Source: CAVTHK01 sp964552235 (lineage in GTDB: Bacteria; Spirochaetota; Spirochaetia; SZUA-6; CAVTHK01). From it: a stretch of DNA of 64,000 nucleotides. A program made the translations under genes and the position numbers. Shown here one piece after another: positions 34,999 to 43,923 of this stretch; position 1 is the first letter of the stretch; the number at the start of each line of letters is the position of its first letter. A model generated the notes under the pieces. The model searched no databases and was not told the DNA's origin. It saw only the letters and a list, made by a program, of their open reading frames with translations. The stretch lies in contig CAZKGO010000003.1 of the NCBI GenBank assembly GCA_964552235.1, forward strand, positions 36,765 to 100,764, written 5' to 3'.

Positions 34999-36027
34999 GT
35001 GACGACACAGCGACACACGCGCGTCGGAATCGACGGCGCGAAGTTCACGATCAACGGAGAGCCCACCTACAAGGGACGCGTGTGGAAAGGCCACCCCGTC
35101 GAGGGGCTATTGCTGAACTCGCGGATGGTCAACGGCGCCTTTGACGACGAAGAAAAGATCCTGGCGGACAAGTGGAAGTACGCGGATACGGGGCGCTGGG
35201 ATCCCGACCGAAACACCCGCGAGCTCATGGAGGCGATGCCTCTGTACAGGCGGCACGGGCTGCTCGCGATCACGCTGAACCTCCAGGGAGGAAACCCCGG
35301 CGGCGAGAACGGCACCCTCACCTGGAAGAACACGGCGTTCAGGGAGGATGGCAGCCTGAAGCCTGCCTACCTCGCCCGTGTCGAGCGGATCATCGACCGC
35401 GCCGACGAGCTCGGGATGGTGGTGATCCTCGGCTATTTCTACTTCGGCCAGGACGGGTGGCTGCGGGACGAGCGGGCCGTTGTCGCGGCCGCCGACAACG
35501 CCACGGCCTGGATCCTGGACAACGGCTACACCAACGTCATCGTCGAGGTAGCCAACGAGTGCGAGAACGACAAGTTCTACCGCCACCCCATCATCCGCTC
35601 GCCGCGGGCCCACGAGTTGATTGACCGCGTGCAGTCGCTGGCAAGACCTCGTTACCGCCTTCTGGTTTCGACAAGCTTCTGCCACGAGATCCCGACGAAT
35701 GCCGTGATCGACCGCGCCGACTATCTTCTCGTCCACGGCAACCACATCCGAACCTGGCCCCGGGTCACCGAGATGGTGGCCTCCATCCGCGCGAACCGCT
35801 ACTACCGCGGCCAGCCGATCGTTTTCAACGAGGACGACCACTTCGACTTCGACCAGCCCGAAAACAACTTTGTCGCCTCGGTTCAGGCCGGGGCTTCGTG
35901 GGGCTACTTCGACTGGAAGGGCTACCAGGGAGTGCCGGCCAACTGGGGCATCGACACCGACCGAAAGAGGGCGTTCTTCGGGCTTCTGGCCGAGATCGCG
36001 GGGGCCGAAGCGCCGCCCCGGCAGTGA
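34999..36027 (+). CDS. TIM-barrel glycoside hydrolase-like protein (module 2)
   Basis: 342 residues, no signal peptide. Paralogue of the protein at 21918: the same TINGEPTYKGR opening, acid/base Glu in VANECE (E187) and nucleophile Glu in VFNEDDHF (E278). Probable intracellular GH-A glycosidase acting on the ligand of the binding protein that follows. GTG at 34999 has GGGAGG four bases upstream; an ATG at 34912 lies within the promoter and was rejected. Gene order relative to module 1 is swapped: here the glycosidase comes first. Confidence 0.78.
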   Translation: MTTQRHTRVGIDGAKFTINGEPTYKGRVWKGHPVEGLLLNSRMVNGAFDDEEKILADKWKYADTGRWDPDRNTRELMEAMPLYRRHGLLAITLNLQGGNPGGENGTLTWKNTAFREDGSLKPAYLARVERIIDRADELGMVVILGYFYFGQDGWLRDERAVVAAADNATAWILDNGYTNVIVEVANECENDKFYRHPIIRSPRAHELIDRVQSLARPRYRLLVSTSFCHEIPTNAVIDRADYLLVHGNHIRTWPRVTEMVASIRANRYYRGQPIVFNEDDHFDFDQPENNFVASVQAGASWGYFDWKGYQGVPANWGIDTDRKRAFFGLLAEIAGAEAPPRQ

Positions 36028-36085
36028 GACCGTGCCCAGCGAGCGCCCCGGGCGCTCGAAAGTCCAGACACAGGAGGTAAGGGCC

Positions 36086-37714
36086 ATGGATTGCAGATGG
36101 AGAGCGATCGTTACGACGGTTCTGGCGTTGCTGCTGCCTCTCCTGCCCGCCGCGGCCGCGGGCGGCGCGGAGAGCGGCGCTGCGGCAACACCCTCGGCCG
36201 AGGGCCCCGCGGGCGTCCTGCCGGCAAAGGCTCCGATCACCTACACGTACCTGATCAACGAGAACCCCAACTTCAGCATGGTCCAGGACGGGGCGATCAT
36301 GGAGTACTTCCGGCAGAAGACAAACGTCAGGCTGCTGTACCAGGGAGTGCCCAACGAGACCTTCAAGGAGAAGTTCAACATCATCGTCGCCTCCGGCACC
36401 GTGCCCGACATCTGCGGCGGGGGCAACCACGCGGAGATCTACGGGCCCAAGGGGTTGTTTCTCAACCTGAACAACTACAAGCAGTACGCCCCGAACTTCA
36501 TGAAGCTCGCCAACGACCCCAAGTACTCGGTGTACCTGCGGGTGAGCGACGGCGGCATCTACCACATGCCGCGGATCATCGCCGATGACGTCGAGCGCCT
36601 CCAGTACATGCTCCAGTACCGCAAGGACATCCTGGACGAGCTCAAGATGCAGGAACCCGACACCTACGAAGGCTGGTACGAGCTGTTCAAGGCGGTCAAG
36701 GCCAAGTACCCCGACATGATCCCGTACTCGTTCGCCAAGGACAACTGGCGGTTCAACATTTCGGCCTGGGGTTTCTGGGTCGCCGATGGGATGCTCTACG
36801 ACGCGGCCAGAAAGCAGTGGTTCTACAGCCCCATCACCGAGAACCACAAGGCCGCGATCGAGTATCACCGCAAGCTGTACGCCGAGCGGCTGCTCGACCA
36901 GGAGTTCCTGTCGACCACCCGCAACGACATGGTCGAGAAGCTGATGGCCGGCAAGCTCTTCTCCTGCATCTCGCACGGGTGGACGGCCAACCCTGCCTCG
37001 GACACCAAGAAGAAGCGCGACGCCGGCGACACCAAGACGACCTTCGACGCGGCGGTCCCGCCCAAGACACAGTACGCGCCGCGCACGATCCCGTCGGCGA
37101 CGCCGGTCTACTCCTACGACAGTGACAAGGTCGTCTCGTTCTCGAGCAAGATCAAGAACCCGGAGGTGGCGATCGCGTTCTTCGACTACATCAGCTACAG
37201 CCAGGAGGGATCCCTCACCCTGCGGCTGGGATTGGAGGGCACGCACTGGAAGATGGAATCCTACGGCCCGGACCGCACGGCGGAGCAGACGCAGGCCTAT
37301 CTGGCGGGCAAATCGAAAGTCGAGGACATGGGAGGCTCGGACCGCATCCCGGTGCTGATTTCGATGTACACGTGGTTCCCCGGGGCGATGAAGAACTTCA
37401 AGCAGATCACCGCTTCGGACCCGGCCCAGAAGCAACTCCAGTACACGATAGACAAGGCGCTGCCGTACATCGACAACCGCCCGGTGCCTCCTGTCCGGCT
37501 GTTTATGAGCAGCGAGGAGGTCGAGAAGGCCGCTGAGTTGCAGAGCAGGCTGAGCACGATCTACCTGGAGTACCGGATCAAGTTCATCACCGGCAAGGCG
37601 CCGATGAGCGACTGGGACAAGTACCTCGCCGACCTGAAGAAGGGGGGATACGAGGAGCTGGTCAAGCTGTATAATGGCGCCCAGGCCAAGCTGGACGCGG
37701 CTGTGGGAAAATGA
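36086..37714 (+). CDS. Extracellular solute-binding protein, LplA-type (module 2)
   Basis: 542 residues. Signal peptide about 1-25 (IVTTVLALLLPLLPAAAAGG). The mature part follows the protein at 20218 almost residue for residue in long stretches (LLYQGVPNETF, LDQEFLSTTRNDM, SYGPDRTAEQTQA), with the differences mostly at the ligand-facing N-terminal third and the C-terminus. It binds an oligosaccharide or glycoside for the adjoining permeases. ATG preceded by AGGAGGT. It overlaps the first permease by ATGA, so no attenuating hairpin is possible here, unlike module 1. Confidence 0.9.
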   Translation: MDCRWRAIVTTVLALLLPLLPAAAAGGAESGAAATPSAEGPAGVLPAKAPITYTYLINENPNFSMVQDGAIMEYFRQKTNVRLLYQGVPNETFKEKFNIIVASGTVPDICGGGNHAEIYGPKGLFLNLNNYKQYAPNFMKLANDPKYSVYLRVSDGGIYHMPRIIADDVERLQYMLQYRKDILDELKMQEPDTYEGWYELFKAVKAKYPDMIPYSFAKDNWRFNISAWGFWVADGMLYDAARKQWFYSPITENHKAAIEYHRKLYAERLLDQEFLSTTRNDMVEKLMAGKLFSCISHGWTANPASDTKKKRDAGDTKTTFDAAVPPKTQYAPRTIPSATPVYSYDSDKVVSFSSKIKNPEVAIAFFDYISYSQEGSLTLRLGLEGTHWKMESYGPDRTAEQTQAYLAGKSKVEDMGGSDRIPVLISMYTWFPGAMKNFKQITASDPAQKQLQYTIDKALPYIDNRPVPPVRLFMSSEEVEKAAELQSRLSTIYLEYRIKFITGKAPMSDWDKYLADLKKGGYEELVKLYNGAQAKLDAAVGK

Positions 37715-38709
37715 CCGCGATCGCGGTTGCGCTGCCGGCCGAGCCGCCGGCGGCGCAACGCGCCCCGGGGGATAGGATGAGCAAGGAGGCGGTGAGGACC
37801 AGCGGCGACAGCCTGCGCAAACGGTTTGCACGCAGCCGCCTGCTGCTGGTGATGTTCCTGCCCGGCCTGCTGTACTACCTCGTTTTCCGCTACTGGCCGA
37901 TGTATGGCCTCGTCATAGCCTTCAAGAAGTTCGACCCGTTCCTCGGCGTGGCGCGCAGCCCGTGGGTCGGGTTGCGCTACTACATCCAGTTCCTCGCCGA
38001 CCCGTTTGCCTGGCGCATCATCCGCAACACTTTCCTGCTCAGCACTTATTCGCTGCTGTGGGGCTTTCCCGCGCCGATCATTCTCGCGATCCTGCTCAAC
38101 GAGCTGCGCTCGCTGTGGTTCAAGAAGACGGTCCAGACGATCGTGTACCTGCCGCACTTCATCTCCGAGGTCGTCATCATAGGGATCCTGGTGAATTTTC
38201 TGTCGCCGGGTCACGGCGTGGTCAACCGGGCGATCGTGGCGCTCGGCGGTGAGCCGATCTACTTCATGGGCGAGCCGGGCTGGTTCCGCACGCTCTACGT
38301 CTCCTCCGGCATCTGGCAGAACGTCGGCTGGGGCGCCATCATCTACATCGCGGCGCTGGCCGGGATCAACCCCGAGCTCTACGAGGCCGCAATCGTCGAC
38401 GGCGCCAGTCGCTGGCGCCGGATCAAGCATGTCACCATGCCGGGGATCCTGCCGACCGTCATGGTGATGCTGGTGCTGAGACTCGGGCACCTGTTGACGG
38501 TCGGATTCGAGAAAGTGCTGCTGATGTACTCGCCGGCCACCTACGAGACCGCCGACATCATATCGACCTACGTCTACCGCGTGGGCCTGCTGAACGTCAA
38601 TTACAGCTACGCCTCGGCTGTAGGCCTGATGAACAACGTAGTCAACCTCGCCCTCGTGGTCATGGCGAACTCCCTGAGCCGGCGTACGACCGAGGCCAGC
38701 GTATGGTAG
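37711..38709 (+). CDS. ABC sugar permease, LplB-type
   Basis: 332 residues with six predicted membrane segments (LLLVMFLPGLLYYLVF near 45 and five more) and the EAA-loop (ELYEAAIVDGASRWRRIKHVTMP) that contacts the ATPase. Forms the channel with the next gene product. ATG at 37711 overlaps the binding-protein stop; a second ATG at 37777, preceded by GGGGATAGG, would remove a 22-residue nonconserved tail and is equally possible. No ATPase gene is present anywhere in the window. Confidence 0.9.
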   Translation: MTAIAVALPAEPPAAQRAPGDRMSKEAVRTSGDSLRKRFARSRLLLVMFLPGLLYYLVFRYWPMYGLVIAFKKFDPFLGVARSPWVGLRYYIQFLADPFAWRIIRNTFLLSTYSLLWGFPAPIILAILLNELRSLWFKKTVQTIVYLPHFISEVVIIGILVNFLSPGHGVVNRAIVALGGEPIYFMGEPGWFRTLYVSSGIWQNVGWGAIIYIAALAGINPELYEAAIVDGASRWRRIKHVTMPGILPTVMVMLVLRLGHLLTVGFEKVLLMYSPATYETADIISTYVYRVGLLNVNYSYASAVGLMNNVVNLALVVMANSLSRRTTEASVW

Positions 38710-39584
38710 TGGAGGACACCGGTCTCGGCTCGCGAGTCGTCAACCTGTTCATCGTGGGCTTCATGCTGGCGCTCGTCGCAGCCACGCTTTTTCCCATCAT
38801 GCACGTGGCCGCGCTCTCTCTGAGCGGCTCGGGGCCTGTCATGGAAGGCCGCGTGGTTCTACTGCCCAAGGAGTTCACTCTAGACACCTACAAGCGTGTT
38901 CTCTCCGATGCGCGCGTCCTGCGCGCCTACGTGAACACCCTGCTGTACACGCTGATTGGAACCGCGATGAACATGGCGTTCACCACGTTGAGCGCCTACG
39001 CTATCGCCAACCGCAGGATGATCTTTCGAAGGCCGCTGACGTTTCTCATCACCTTTACCATGATGTTCGGCGGTGGCCTGATCCCGACCTACCTGGTGGT
39101 GCGAAACCTGGGAATGATCGACACCCTCTGGGCCGTGACCGTACCCCAGGCAATCAACACCTGGAACCTGTTGGTGATGCGCCAGTTCTTTCTCGGCATC
39201 CCTGACAGTCTCGAGGATTCGGCGATGATGGACGGTGCCAATGACTTCATGATCTTTGCCAGGATCACGCTGCCGCTGTCGCAGGCGGTGCTCGCCGCCA
39301 TGACGCTTTTCTATGCGGTCGGCCACTGGAACAGCTTTTTCACGCCGCTGATCTACCTGAATGACCCCCGGAAGTACCCCCTGCAGATCATCCTCAGGCA
39401 GCTGGTCATCCAGGGCCAGGCGTCGATGGAGGAGTTCGCCGCCGACCAGATCAACGTGAGCTCGGACATCGTCAACATCAAGTACACGGTCATCATGGTC
39501 GCCCTGATTCCGGTGCTGGTCGTCTATCCGATCGTGCAGAAGCACTTTGTCAAGGGAGTGCTCATCGGTTCGATCAAGGGGTGA
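38703..39584 (+). CDS. ABC sugar permease, LplC/YtcP-type
   Basis: 293 residues, six membrane segments (NLFIVGFMLALVAATLFP at the N-terminus). EAA-loop SLEDSAMMDGANDFMIFARITLPL. Conserved C-terminus (VQKHFVKGVLIGSIKG) typical of LplC/YtcP. Partner of the preceding permease, with a 7-base gene overlap. Its stop is four bases from the next ATG. Confidence 0.9.
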   Translation: MVVEDTGLGSRVVNLFIVGFMLALVAATLFPIMHVAALSLSGSGPVMEGRVVLLPKEFTLDTYKRVLSDARVLRAYVNTLLYTLIGTAMNMAFTTLSAYAIANRRMIFRRPLTFLITFTMMFGGGLIPTYLVVRNLGMIDTLWAVTVPQAINTWNLLVMRQFFLGIPDSLEDSAMMDGANDFMIFARITLPLSQAVLAAMTLFYAVGHWNSFFTPLIYLNDPRKYPLQIILRQLVIQGQASMEEFAADQINVSSDIVNIKYTVIMVALIPVLVVYPIVQKHFVKGVLIGSIKG

Positions 39585-39588
39585 GCCG

Positions 39589-40671
39589 ATGAAAAGGTAC
39601 ACCGCCAGCGTGGTGGGCTGCGGCTCCGGCGGCAGGCTGAGCATGGCTGCGCTCGCGGCCTCCGACCGCTACGATCTGGTCGCGGTCTGCGACGTCGACC
39701 CGCAGGCGCTGGACGCCGCCGCGGCACGGCACCCGGGCGTGATGCGCTTCACCGCGCACGAGCAGATGTTCCGCACGTCGCCGACCGACGTAGTGTGCGT
39801 GTCGACATGGGCGCCGTCGCACCTGTCGATCACGCGAGCCGCGCTCGAGTTGCCGCTCAAGGGCATCCTCGTCGAGAAGCCGATCGGCGACAGCACTTGC
39901 GCCGCGCGCGAAATCGTGGAGGCAGTCAAGGCGAAGAGCCTTCCGCTGTGCGTGCCCCACGGCCTGCTCGTGGCTCCTCACGCGACGGAGATCCTGCAGC
40001 GAGTTCACCGCGGCGATATCGGGGAGCTCGCCCTCGTCGAGATCGAGTGCGACAAGTGGGACATCATCAACGCGGGCATACACTGGCTCAACTACTTCGT
40101 GGCGCTGACGCGCGACGATCCCGTCGCGTACGTGATCGCCCAGTGCGACAGGAGCACCCGCACCTGGCGGGACGGAATGCAGGTGGAGACCTTCGCGGTC
40201 ACTTATGCTGCCACGGGCAGCGGCGTGCGCGTCGTGATGAACACCGGCGACTACGTCCAGACCGGCCGTCCAGGCAAGGGAACCCTCTTCAGGCTGGTCG
40301 GCACCCAGGGGACGATCGAGTTCTGGGGTTGGGAGAGCGCCTACAGGATCCTCAACGCGCAGGAGCCGCACGGCCGGCTCGTGGCGGTCGACGCGGGCAA
40401 GGCCACCAACCACCAGCGCCACCTCGAGGCGCTGGCCGTCCAGATCGACGAGGGCCGGTCGGACTACAGCGCAGCGGAGAGCTCCGTCGCCGCCCTGGAG
40501 CTCGTCGAGGCCGCCTACATGTCCAGCCGCCACGGCTGCCGGGTCGATCTGCCCCTTGCCCGGTTCGCACCACCGCCGCCGGTCTCCTGGGACCCCGGCG
40601 CCCCCTATTCCGGCAGCGGCGGAGGCCGCGACGGGCGCAGGCTTCCGCCGCTTCGGAACACCGGCGCGTGA
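39589..40671 (+). CDS. Gfo/Idh/MocA-family oxidoreductase
   Basis: 360 residues. Rossmann motif VVGCGSGGR at 8-16; catalytic Lys in VEKPIGD near 98; alpha/beta C-terminal domain with GTQGTIEFWG near 240. Such enzymes oxidise or epimerise sugars and inositols with tightly used NAD(P). The last 40 residues are Pro/Gly-rich and probably disordered. Last gene of the module 2 transcript, starting four bases after the permease stop. A new promoter follows. Confidence 0.85.
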   Translation: MKRYTASVVGCGSGGRLSMAALAASDRYDLVAVCDVDPQALDAAAARHPGVMRFTAHEQMFRTSPTDVVCVSTWAPSHLSITRAALELPLKGILVEKPIGDSTCAAREIVEAVKAKSLPLCVPHGLLVAPHATEILQRVHRGDIGELALVEIECDKWDIINAGIHWLNYFVALTRDDPVAYVIAQCDRSTRTWRDGMQVETFAVTYAATGSGVRVVMNTGDYVQTGRPGKGTLFRLVGTQGTIEFWGWESAYRILNAQEPHGRLVAVDAGKATNHQRHLEALAVQIDEGRSDYSAAESSVAALELVEAAYMSSRHGCRVDLPLARFAPPPPVSWDPGAPYSGSGGGRDGRRLPPLRNTGA

Positions 40672-40688
40672 GCCCTTCTTCTTAAAAA

Positions 40689-40744
40689 CTGACAGATTTT
40701 CTGACCCATCACAGATTGCGTGCCCGCCGGCAGGCTCTCACAAT
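40689..40744 (+). promoter_or_regulatory. Promoter with direct repeats before the third transporter
   Basis: TTGCGT (40716-40721), 17 bases, CACAAT (40739-40744). Upstream, CTGAC at 40689 and 40701 are 12 bases apart. As at 20130 and 34901, the -35 sits in GATTGCG, and a TGACA stands upstream, here 24 rather than 14 bases from it. Confidence 0.5.
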
Positions 40745-40777
40745 GGTTGACAGAGACTGATGCCAAGGAGGCTTCGG

Positions 40778-42088
40778 ATGAAGAGAGTGCTGGCACTGCT
40801 GGTCGGACTCTGCCTGCTCGCCTCGATCTCTTTTGCGGGATCTCAGGCGGAAAAGGCAGCCGCCGGGCCGGTCACGCTGCGGTTTTCGTGGTGGGGCAAC
40901 GAGTCGCGGCACAAGGCGACGCTGGCCGCGATCGACGCGTTCGTCAAAAAGAACCCCAACGTGAAGATCGAGCCGGAGTACGGCGGGTTCGATGGCTACT
41001 ACACCAAGCTGGCGACGATGATCGCCGGCGGGTCGGCGCCCGACGTGATGCAGACCGATGTCAAGTTCGAGCCCGACCTGAGGGCGCAGGGCGATGTCTT
41101 CTACGACATGTACAAGCTGGCGGGAAAGATCGACACCTCGGGTTTCGAGAGGAAGTTCCTCGAAGGCTGGTCGATCCACAACGGAAAGCTGGTGGCGCTG
41201 CCCTGCGGCACCAACGGCCAGACGACCATCATGAACGCGACCCTGATGAAGCAGCTGGGGATCCCGCTGGACTTTGCGTGGACCTGGGAGGACATGCTCG
41301 AGCAGGGTAAGAGAGTCAAAGCCTCCAACCCTGACAAGTACCTGCTTCTGCTTGAGCCGGCGCAGACCGGCCTGCATGTCGTCAGCGCGCAGGTCGTGCA
41401 GCGGACAGGAAGGCAGCTGTACGACGCCGCGACCTTTGCCCGCCAGTATGCCCGCGAAGACCTGGTGGCCGCCCTCACCTGGGTTCGCCAGATGCTGGAT
41501 GCCGGCCTGCAGGTGCCCTTTGAGCAGAGTGCGGTGTTCACCGACAACCAGATGGAGAACCCGATGTGGCTCAACGGCAAGGCGGTGATGTACCTCAACT
41601 ACAGCACTCATGTCGTGCGGGCGGTGGCCAGCGCACCGGGCAAGATCGAGGTGGCGGTCAGCAAGTTCCCCGTGCTGAAGAACGCCAAGAACAGCGCCAT
41701 CGCCGTACAGCCTTCGATGCAGCTCACCATCAATGCCAAGACGCGGCACATCAACGAGGCGGCGGCGTTCGTCAACTTCTTCCTCAACGATCCTGACGCG
41801 ATCCGCGTCCTGAAGCTCGAGCGCTCGGTCCCCTCGGCGTCCAAGGCCCGCGAGCTCCTGGAGAAGGAAGGAATGCTCGATCCGACTCTGGCCAAGGCCG
41901 TGAGCATTTCGCTGGCCAACGCCGGTCTGCCGCCGTCGCTGCTGATGTTCAACTCCGAGATCGGCGCCATCATCAACGAAGCCGTCGAGAGCGTCGGCTT
42001 CAAGAAGGCCACGCCCGAGGAGGCGGCCGCGCGCATGATCCAGAAGGTGGACGCGAAACTGGCCGAGCTGAAGGCGGCCAAGAAGTAA
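40778..42088 (+). CDS. Extracellular solute-binding protein, family 1 (third transporter)
   Basis: 436 residues. Signal peptide about 1-20 (LALLVGLCLLASISFAG); the mature start GSQAEKAA resembles spirochaete binding proteins. Family-1 features: VTLRFSWWGNESR near 33, GFDGYYTKLATMIAGGSAPDVMQ near 65, WLNGKAVMY near 265. Binds a mono- or oligosaccharide. AAGGAGG stands six bases before the ATG. Not closely related to the two LplA-type proteins. A long hairpin separates it from its permeases. Confidence 0.9.
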   Translation: MKRVLALLVGLCLLASISFAGSQAEKAAAGPVTLRFSWWGNESRHKATLAAIDAFVKKNPNVKIEPEYGGFDGYYTKLATMIAGGSAPDVMQTDVKFEPDLRAQGDVFYDMYKLAGKIDTSGFERKFLEGWSIHNGKLVALPCGTNGQTTIMNATLMKQLGIPLDFAWTWEDMLEQGKRVKASNPDKYLLLLEPAQTGLHVVSAQVVQRTGRQLYDAATFARQYAREDLVAALTWVRQMLDAGLQVPFEQSAVFTDNQMENPMWLNGKAVMYLNYSTHVVRAVASAPGKIEVAVSKFPVLKNAKNSAIAVQPSMQLTINAKTRHINEAAAFVNFFLNDPDAIRVLKLERSVPSASKARELLEKEGMLDPTLAKAVSISLANAGLPPSLLMFNSEIGAIINEAVESVGFKKATPEEAAARMIQKVDAKLAELKAAKK

Positions 42089-42094
42089 GCCTGT

Positions 42095-42131
42095 GCGCCG
42101 GGGCGGAGGTGCGAACCTTCGCCCCGGGCGC
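42095..42131 (+). terminator. Long hairpin with GNRA loop after binding protein 3
   Basis: Sixteen base pairs (one G-T wobble, one bulged G) close on the tetraloop GCGA at 42111-42114, seven bases after the stop. No T run follows. More likely an mRNA stabiliser or attenuator than a full stop, because the permease genes follow at once. Confidence 0.65.
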
Positions 42132-42144
42132 CGCACCGCGAACC

Positions 42145-43032
42145 ATGACCAAGAAGCAATACGACCGCCGCGGTTTGCTCTATATCCTCCCGTGGCTCGT
42201 GGGGTTCGTCGTCTTTCATGTGATCCCCATCGGGTCGTCGATCGGATTCGCTTTTTCCGACCTCAAGCTCCTGAACAGGCCGCGCTTCGTGGGTCTCGCC
42301 AACTTCTCGTACATGTTGACCAAGGACGACCTGTTCTTTCACGCCCTCAAGACCACGTTCGTCTACACTGCGGTCTCGGTTCCGGCGAAGGTGGTCTTTG
42401 CCCTGTTCGTGGCGCTGCTGCTGAACCTGCGCGTGCGCGGCGTGGGTTTCTTCCGACTCGTCTACTATCTGCCTTCGATCCTGGGCGGCAGCGTCGTGAT
42501 CTCGGTGCTGTGGCGCTTTCTGTTTATGCGCGAGGGGCTCGCGAACCTGATCCTCCGTGTGACGACCGGCGCCGGGCCGCTGGACTGGCTCGGCCCCAAC
42601 CTCGCCCTGCCGACCCTCTCGCTGCTGCAGGTCTGGCAGTTCGGCTCCTCGATGGTGCTCTTCCTGGCCGCGCTCAAGAGCGTGCCGCGGGAGCTCTACG
42701 AGGCGAGCATGGTGGACGGGGCCGGGCGCGTGCGCATGTTCCTGACAGTGACGATCCCGCTGATCACGCCGATCATCTTTTTCAACGTCGTGATGCAGAC
42801 GATCAACGCTCTGCAGCACTTCACCGAGTTCTTTGTCGTTACCGGCGGCGGCCCCCTGCATGCCACGTACGTGTTCGGGGTCAAGATCTGGGAGGAAGCC
42901 TTCAAGTACCTCAAGATGGGCTATGCCGCGGCGCTCTCATGGGTCCTGGTGGCCGTGATCGTCGTCTTCACGACGGTGATCTTTTTCACCTCGCGGTACT
43001 GGGTCTTCTACGAGGACCAGAAGGTGATATGA
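42145..43032 (+). CDS. ABC sugar permease, UgpA/MalF-type
   Basis: 295 residues, six membrane segments (LLYILPWLVGFVVFHVIPIG first). EAA-loop ELYEASMVDGAGRVRMFLTVTIPL near 195. The ATG at 42145 has no clear ribosome-binding site; a GTG at 42109 is in frame but would be buried in the hairpin, so the ATG is preferred. Ends in ATGA overlap with its partner. Confidence 0.88.
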   Translation: MTKKQYDRRGLLYILPWLVGFVVFHVIPIGSSIGFAFSDLKLLNRPRFVGLANFSYMLTKDDLFFHALKTTFVYTAVSVPAKVVFALFVALLLNLRVRGVGFFRLVYYLPSILGGSVVISVLWRFLFMREGLANLILRVTTGAGPLDWLGPNLALPTLSLLQVWQFGSSMVLFLAALKSVPRELYEASMVDGAGRVRMFLTVTIPLITPIIFFNVVMQTINALQHFTEFFVVTGGGPLHATYVFGVKIWEEAFKYLKMGYAAALSWVLVAVIVVFTTVIFFTSRYWVFYEDQKVI

Positions 43033-43874
43033 ACCTTCGCTCCGCAGCCGGCCGCACCGCGTCCTACGTTTTTCTCGCGGCCTTTGCCGTGACCATGGTC
43101 TATCCACTGGTGTGGCTCGTGCTCGCCTCGTTCAAGACCAATCAGGAGATCTTCGGCAGCCTCAGACTGCTGCCCGAGAGCTTCCGGTTCGACGCGTACG
43201 TCAAAGGGTGGATCAAGAGCAGCCAGGTCCCGTTCAGCCGCTTCTACTGGAACTCCACTGTCCTGACCTCTTCGGTTATGGCGCTGACGCTGGTCTCGAC
43301 GGGCTTTGTAGCCTACGGGTTCGCGCGCTTCGACTTCCCGCTGCGCAAGCTGCTGTTCAGCGTGATGCTTTCCACGCTCATGATCCCCGGAGCCGTGCTC
43401 GTGATACCGCGGTTCGTCCTGTTCCGCCGTCTCGGCTGGATCGACACCTACCTGCCGTTCATCGTTCCGGCGGCCTTGGCTAACGGCGCCTTTTTCATCT
43501 TCATGCTGGTGCAGTTCTTTCGCAGCATCCCCAGGGAGTACGATGAGAGCGCGTTCATCGACGGATGCGGATCGATGACCATCCTCATGCGGATCATTCT
43601 GCCGCTGAGCAAGCCCGCGTTCGCGTCCGTCGCGATCTTTCAGTTCATCTGGACGTGGAACGACTTTTTCGGGCCGCTGATCTACATCAACACTGTGCGC
43701 AAGTACACGGTTTCGCTCGGGCTCAAGATGACGCTCGACATTACGGTGAGCGTGGTCAACTGGAACCAGGTGATCGCCATGGCGGTGCTGGCGCTGCTGC
43801 CGAGCATGCTCGTGTACCTGGCGGCGCAGAAGCAGTTCGTGGAGGGGATCACCACGACGGGGCTCAAGGGGTAG
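43029..43874 (+). CDS. ABC sugar permease, UgpE/MalG-type
   Basis: 281 residues, six membrane segments. EAA-loop EYDESAFIDGCGSMTILMRIILPL near 180. C-terminal AAQKQFVEGITTTGLKG is diagnostic for this permease class. Partner of the preceding gene for the third binding protein. Needs an ATPase not encoded here. Confidence 0.9.
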   Translation: MNLRSAAGRTASYVFLAAFAVTMVYPLVWLVLASFKTNQEIFGSLRLLPESFRFDAYVKGWIKSSQVPFSRFYWNSTVLTSSVMALTLVSTGFVAYGFARFDFPLRKLLFSVMLSTLMIPGAVLVIPRFVLFRRLGWIDTYLPFIVPAALANGAFFIFMLVQFFRSIPREYDESAFIDGCGSMTILMRIILPLSKPAFASVAIFQFIWTWNDFFGPLIYINTVRKYTVSLGLKMTLDITVSVVNWNQVIAMAVLALLPSMLVYLAAQKQFVEGITTTGLKG

Positions 43875-43923
43875 GCGCCGCGGGAGGCGGCATGGCTGTC
43901 CGCGGCGACGGGGGGGACCAACG

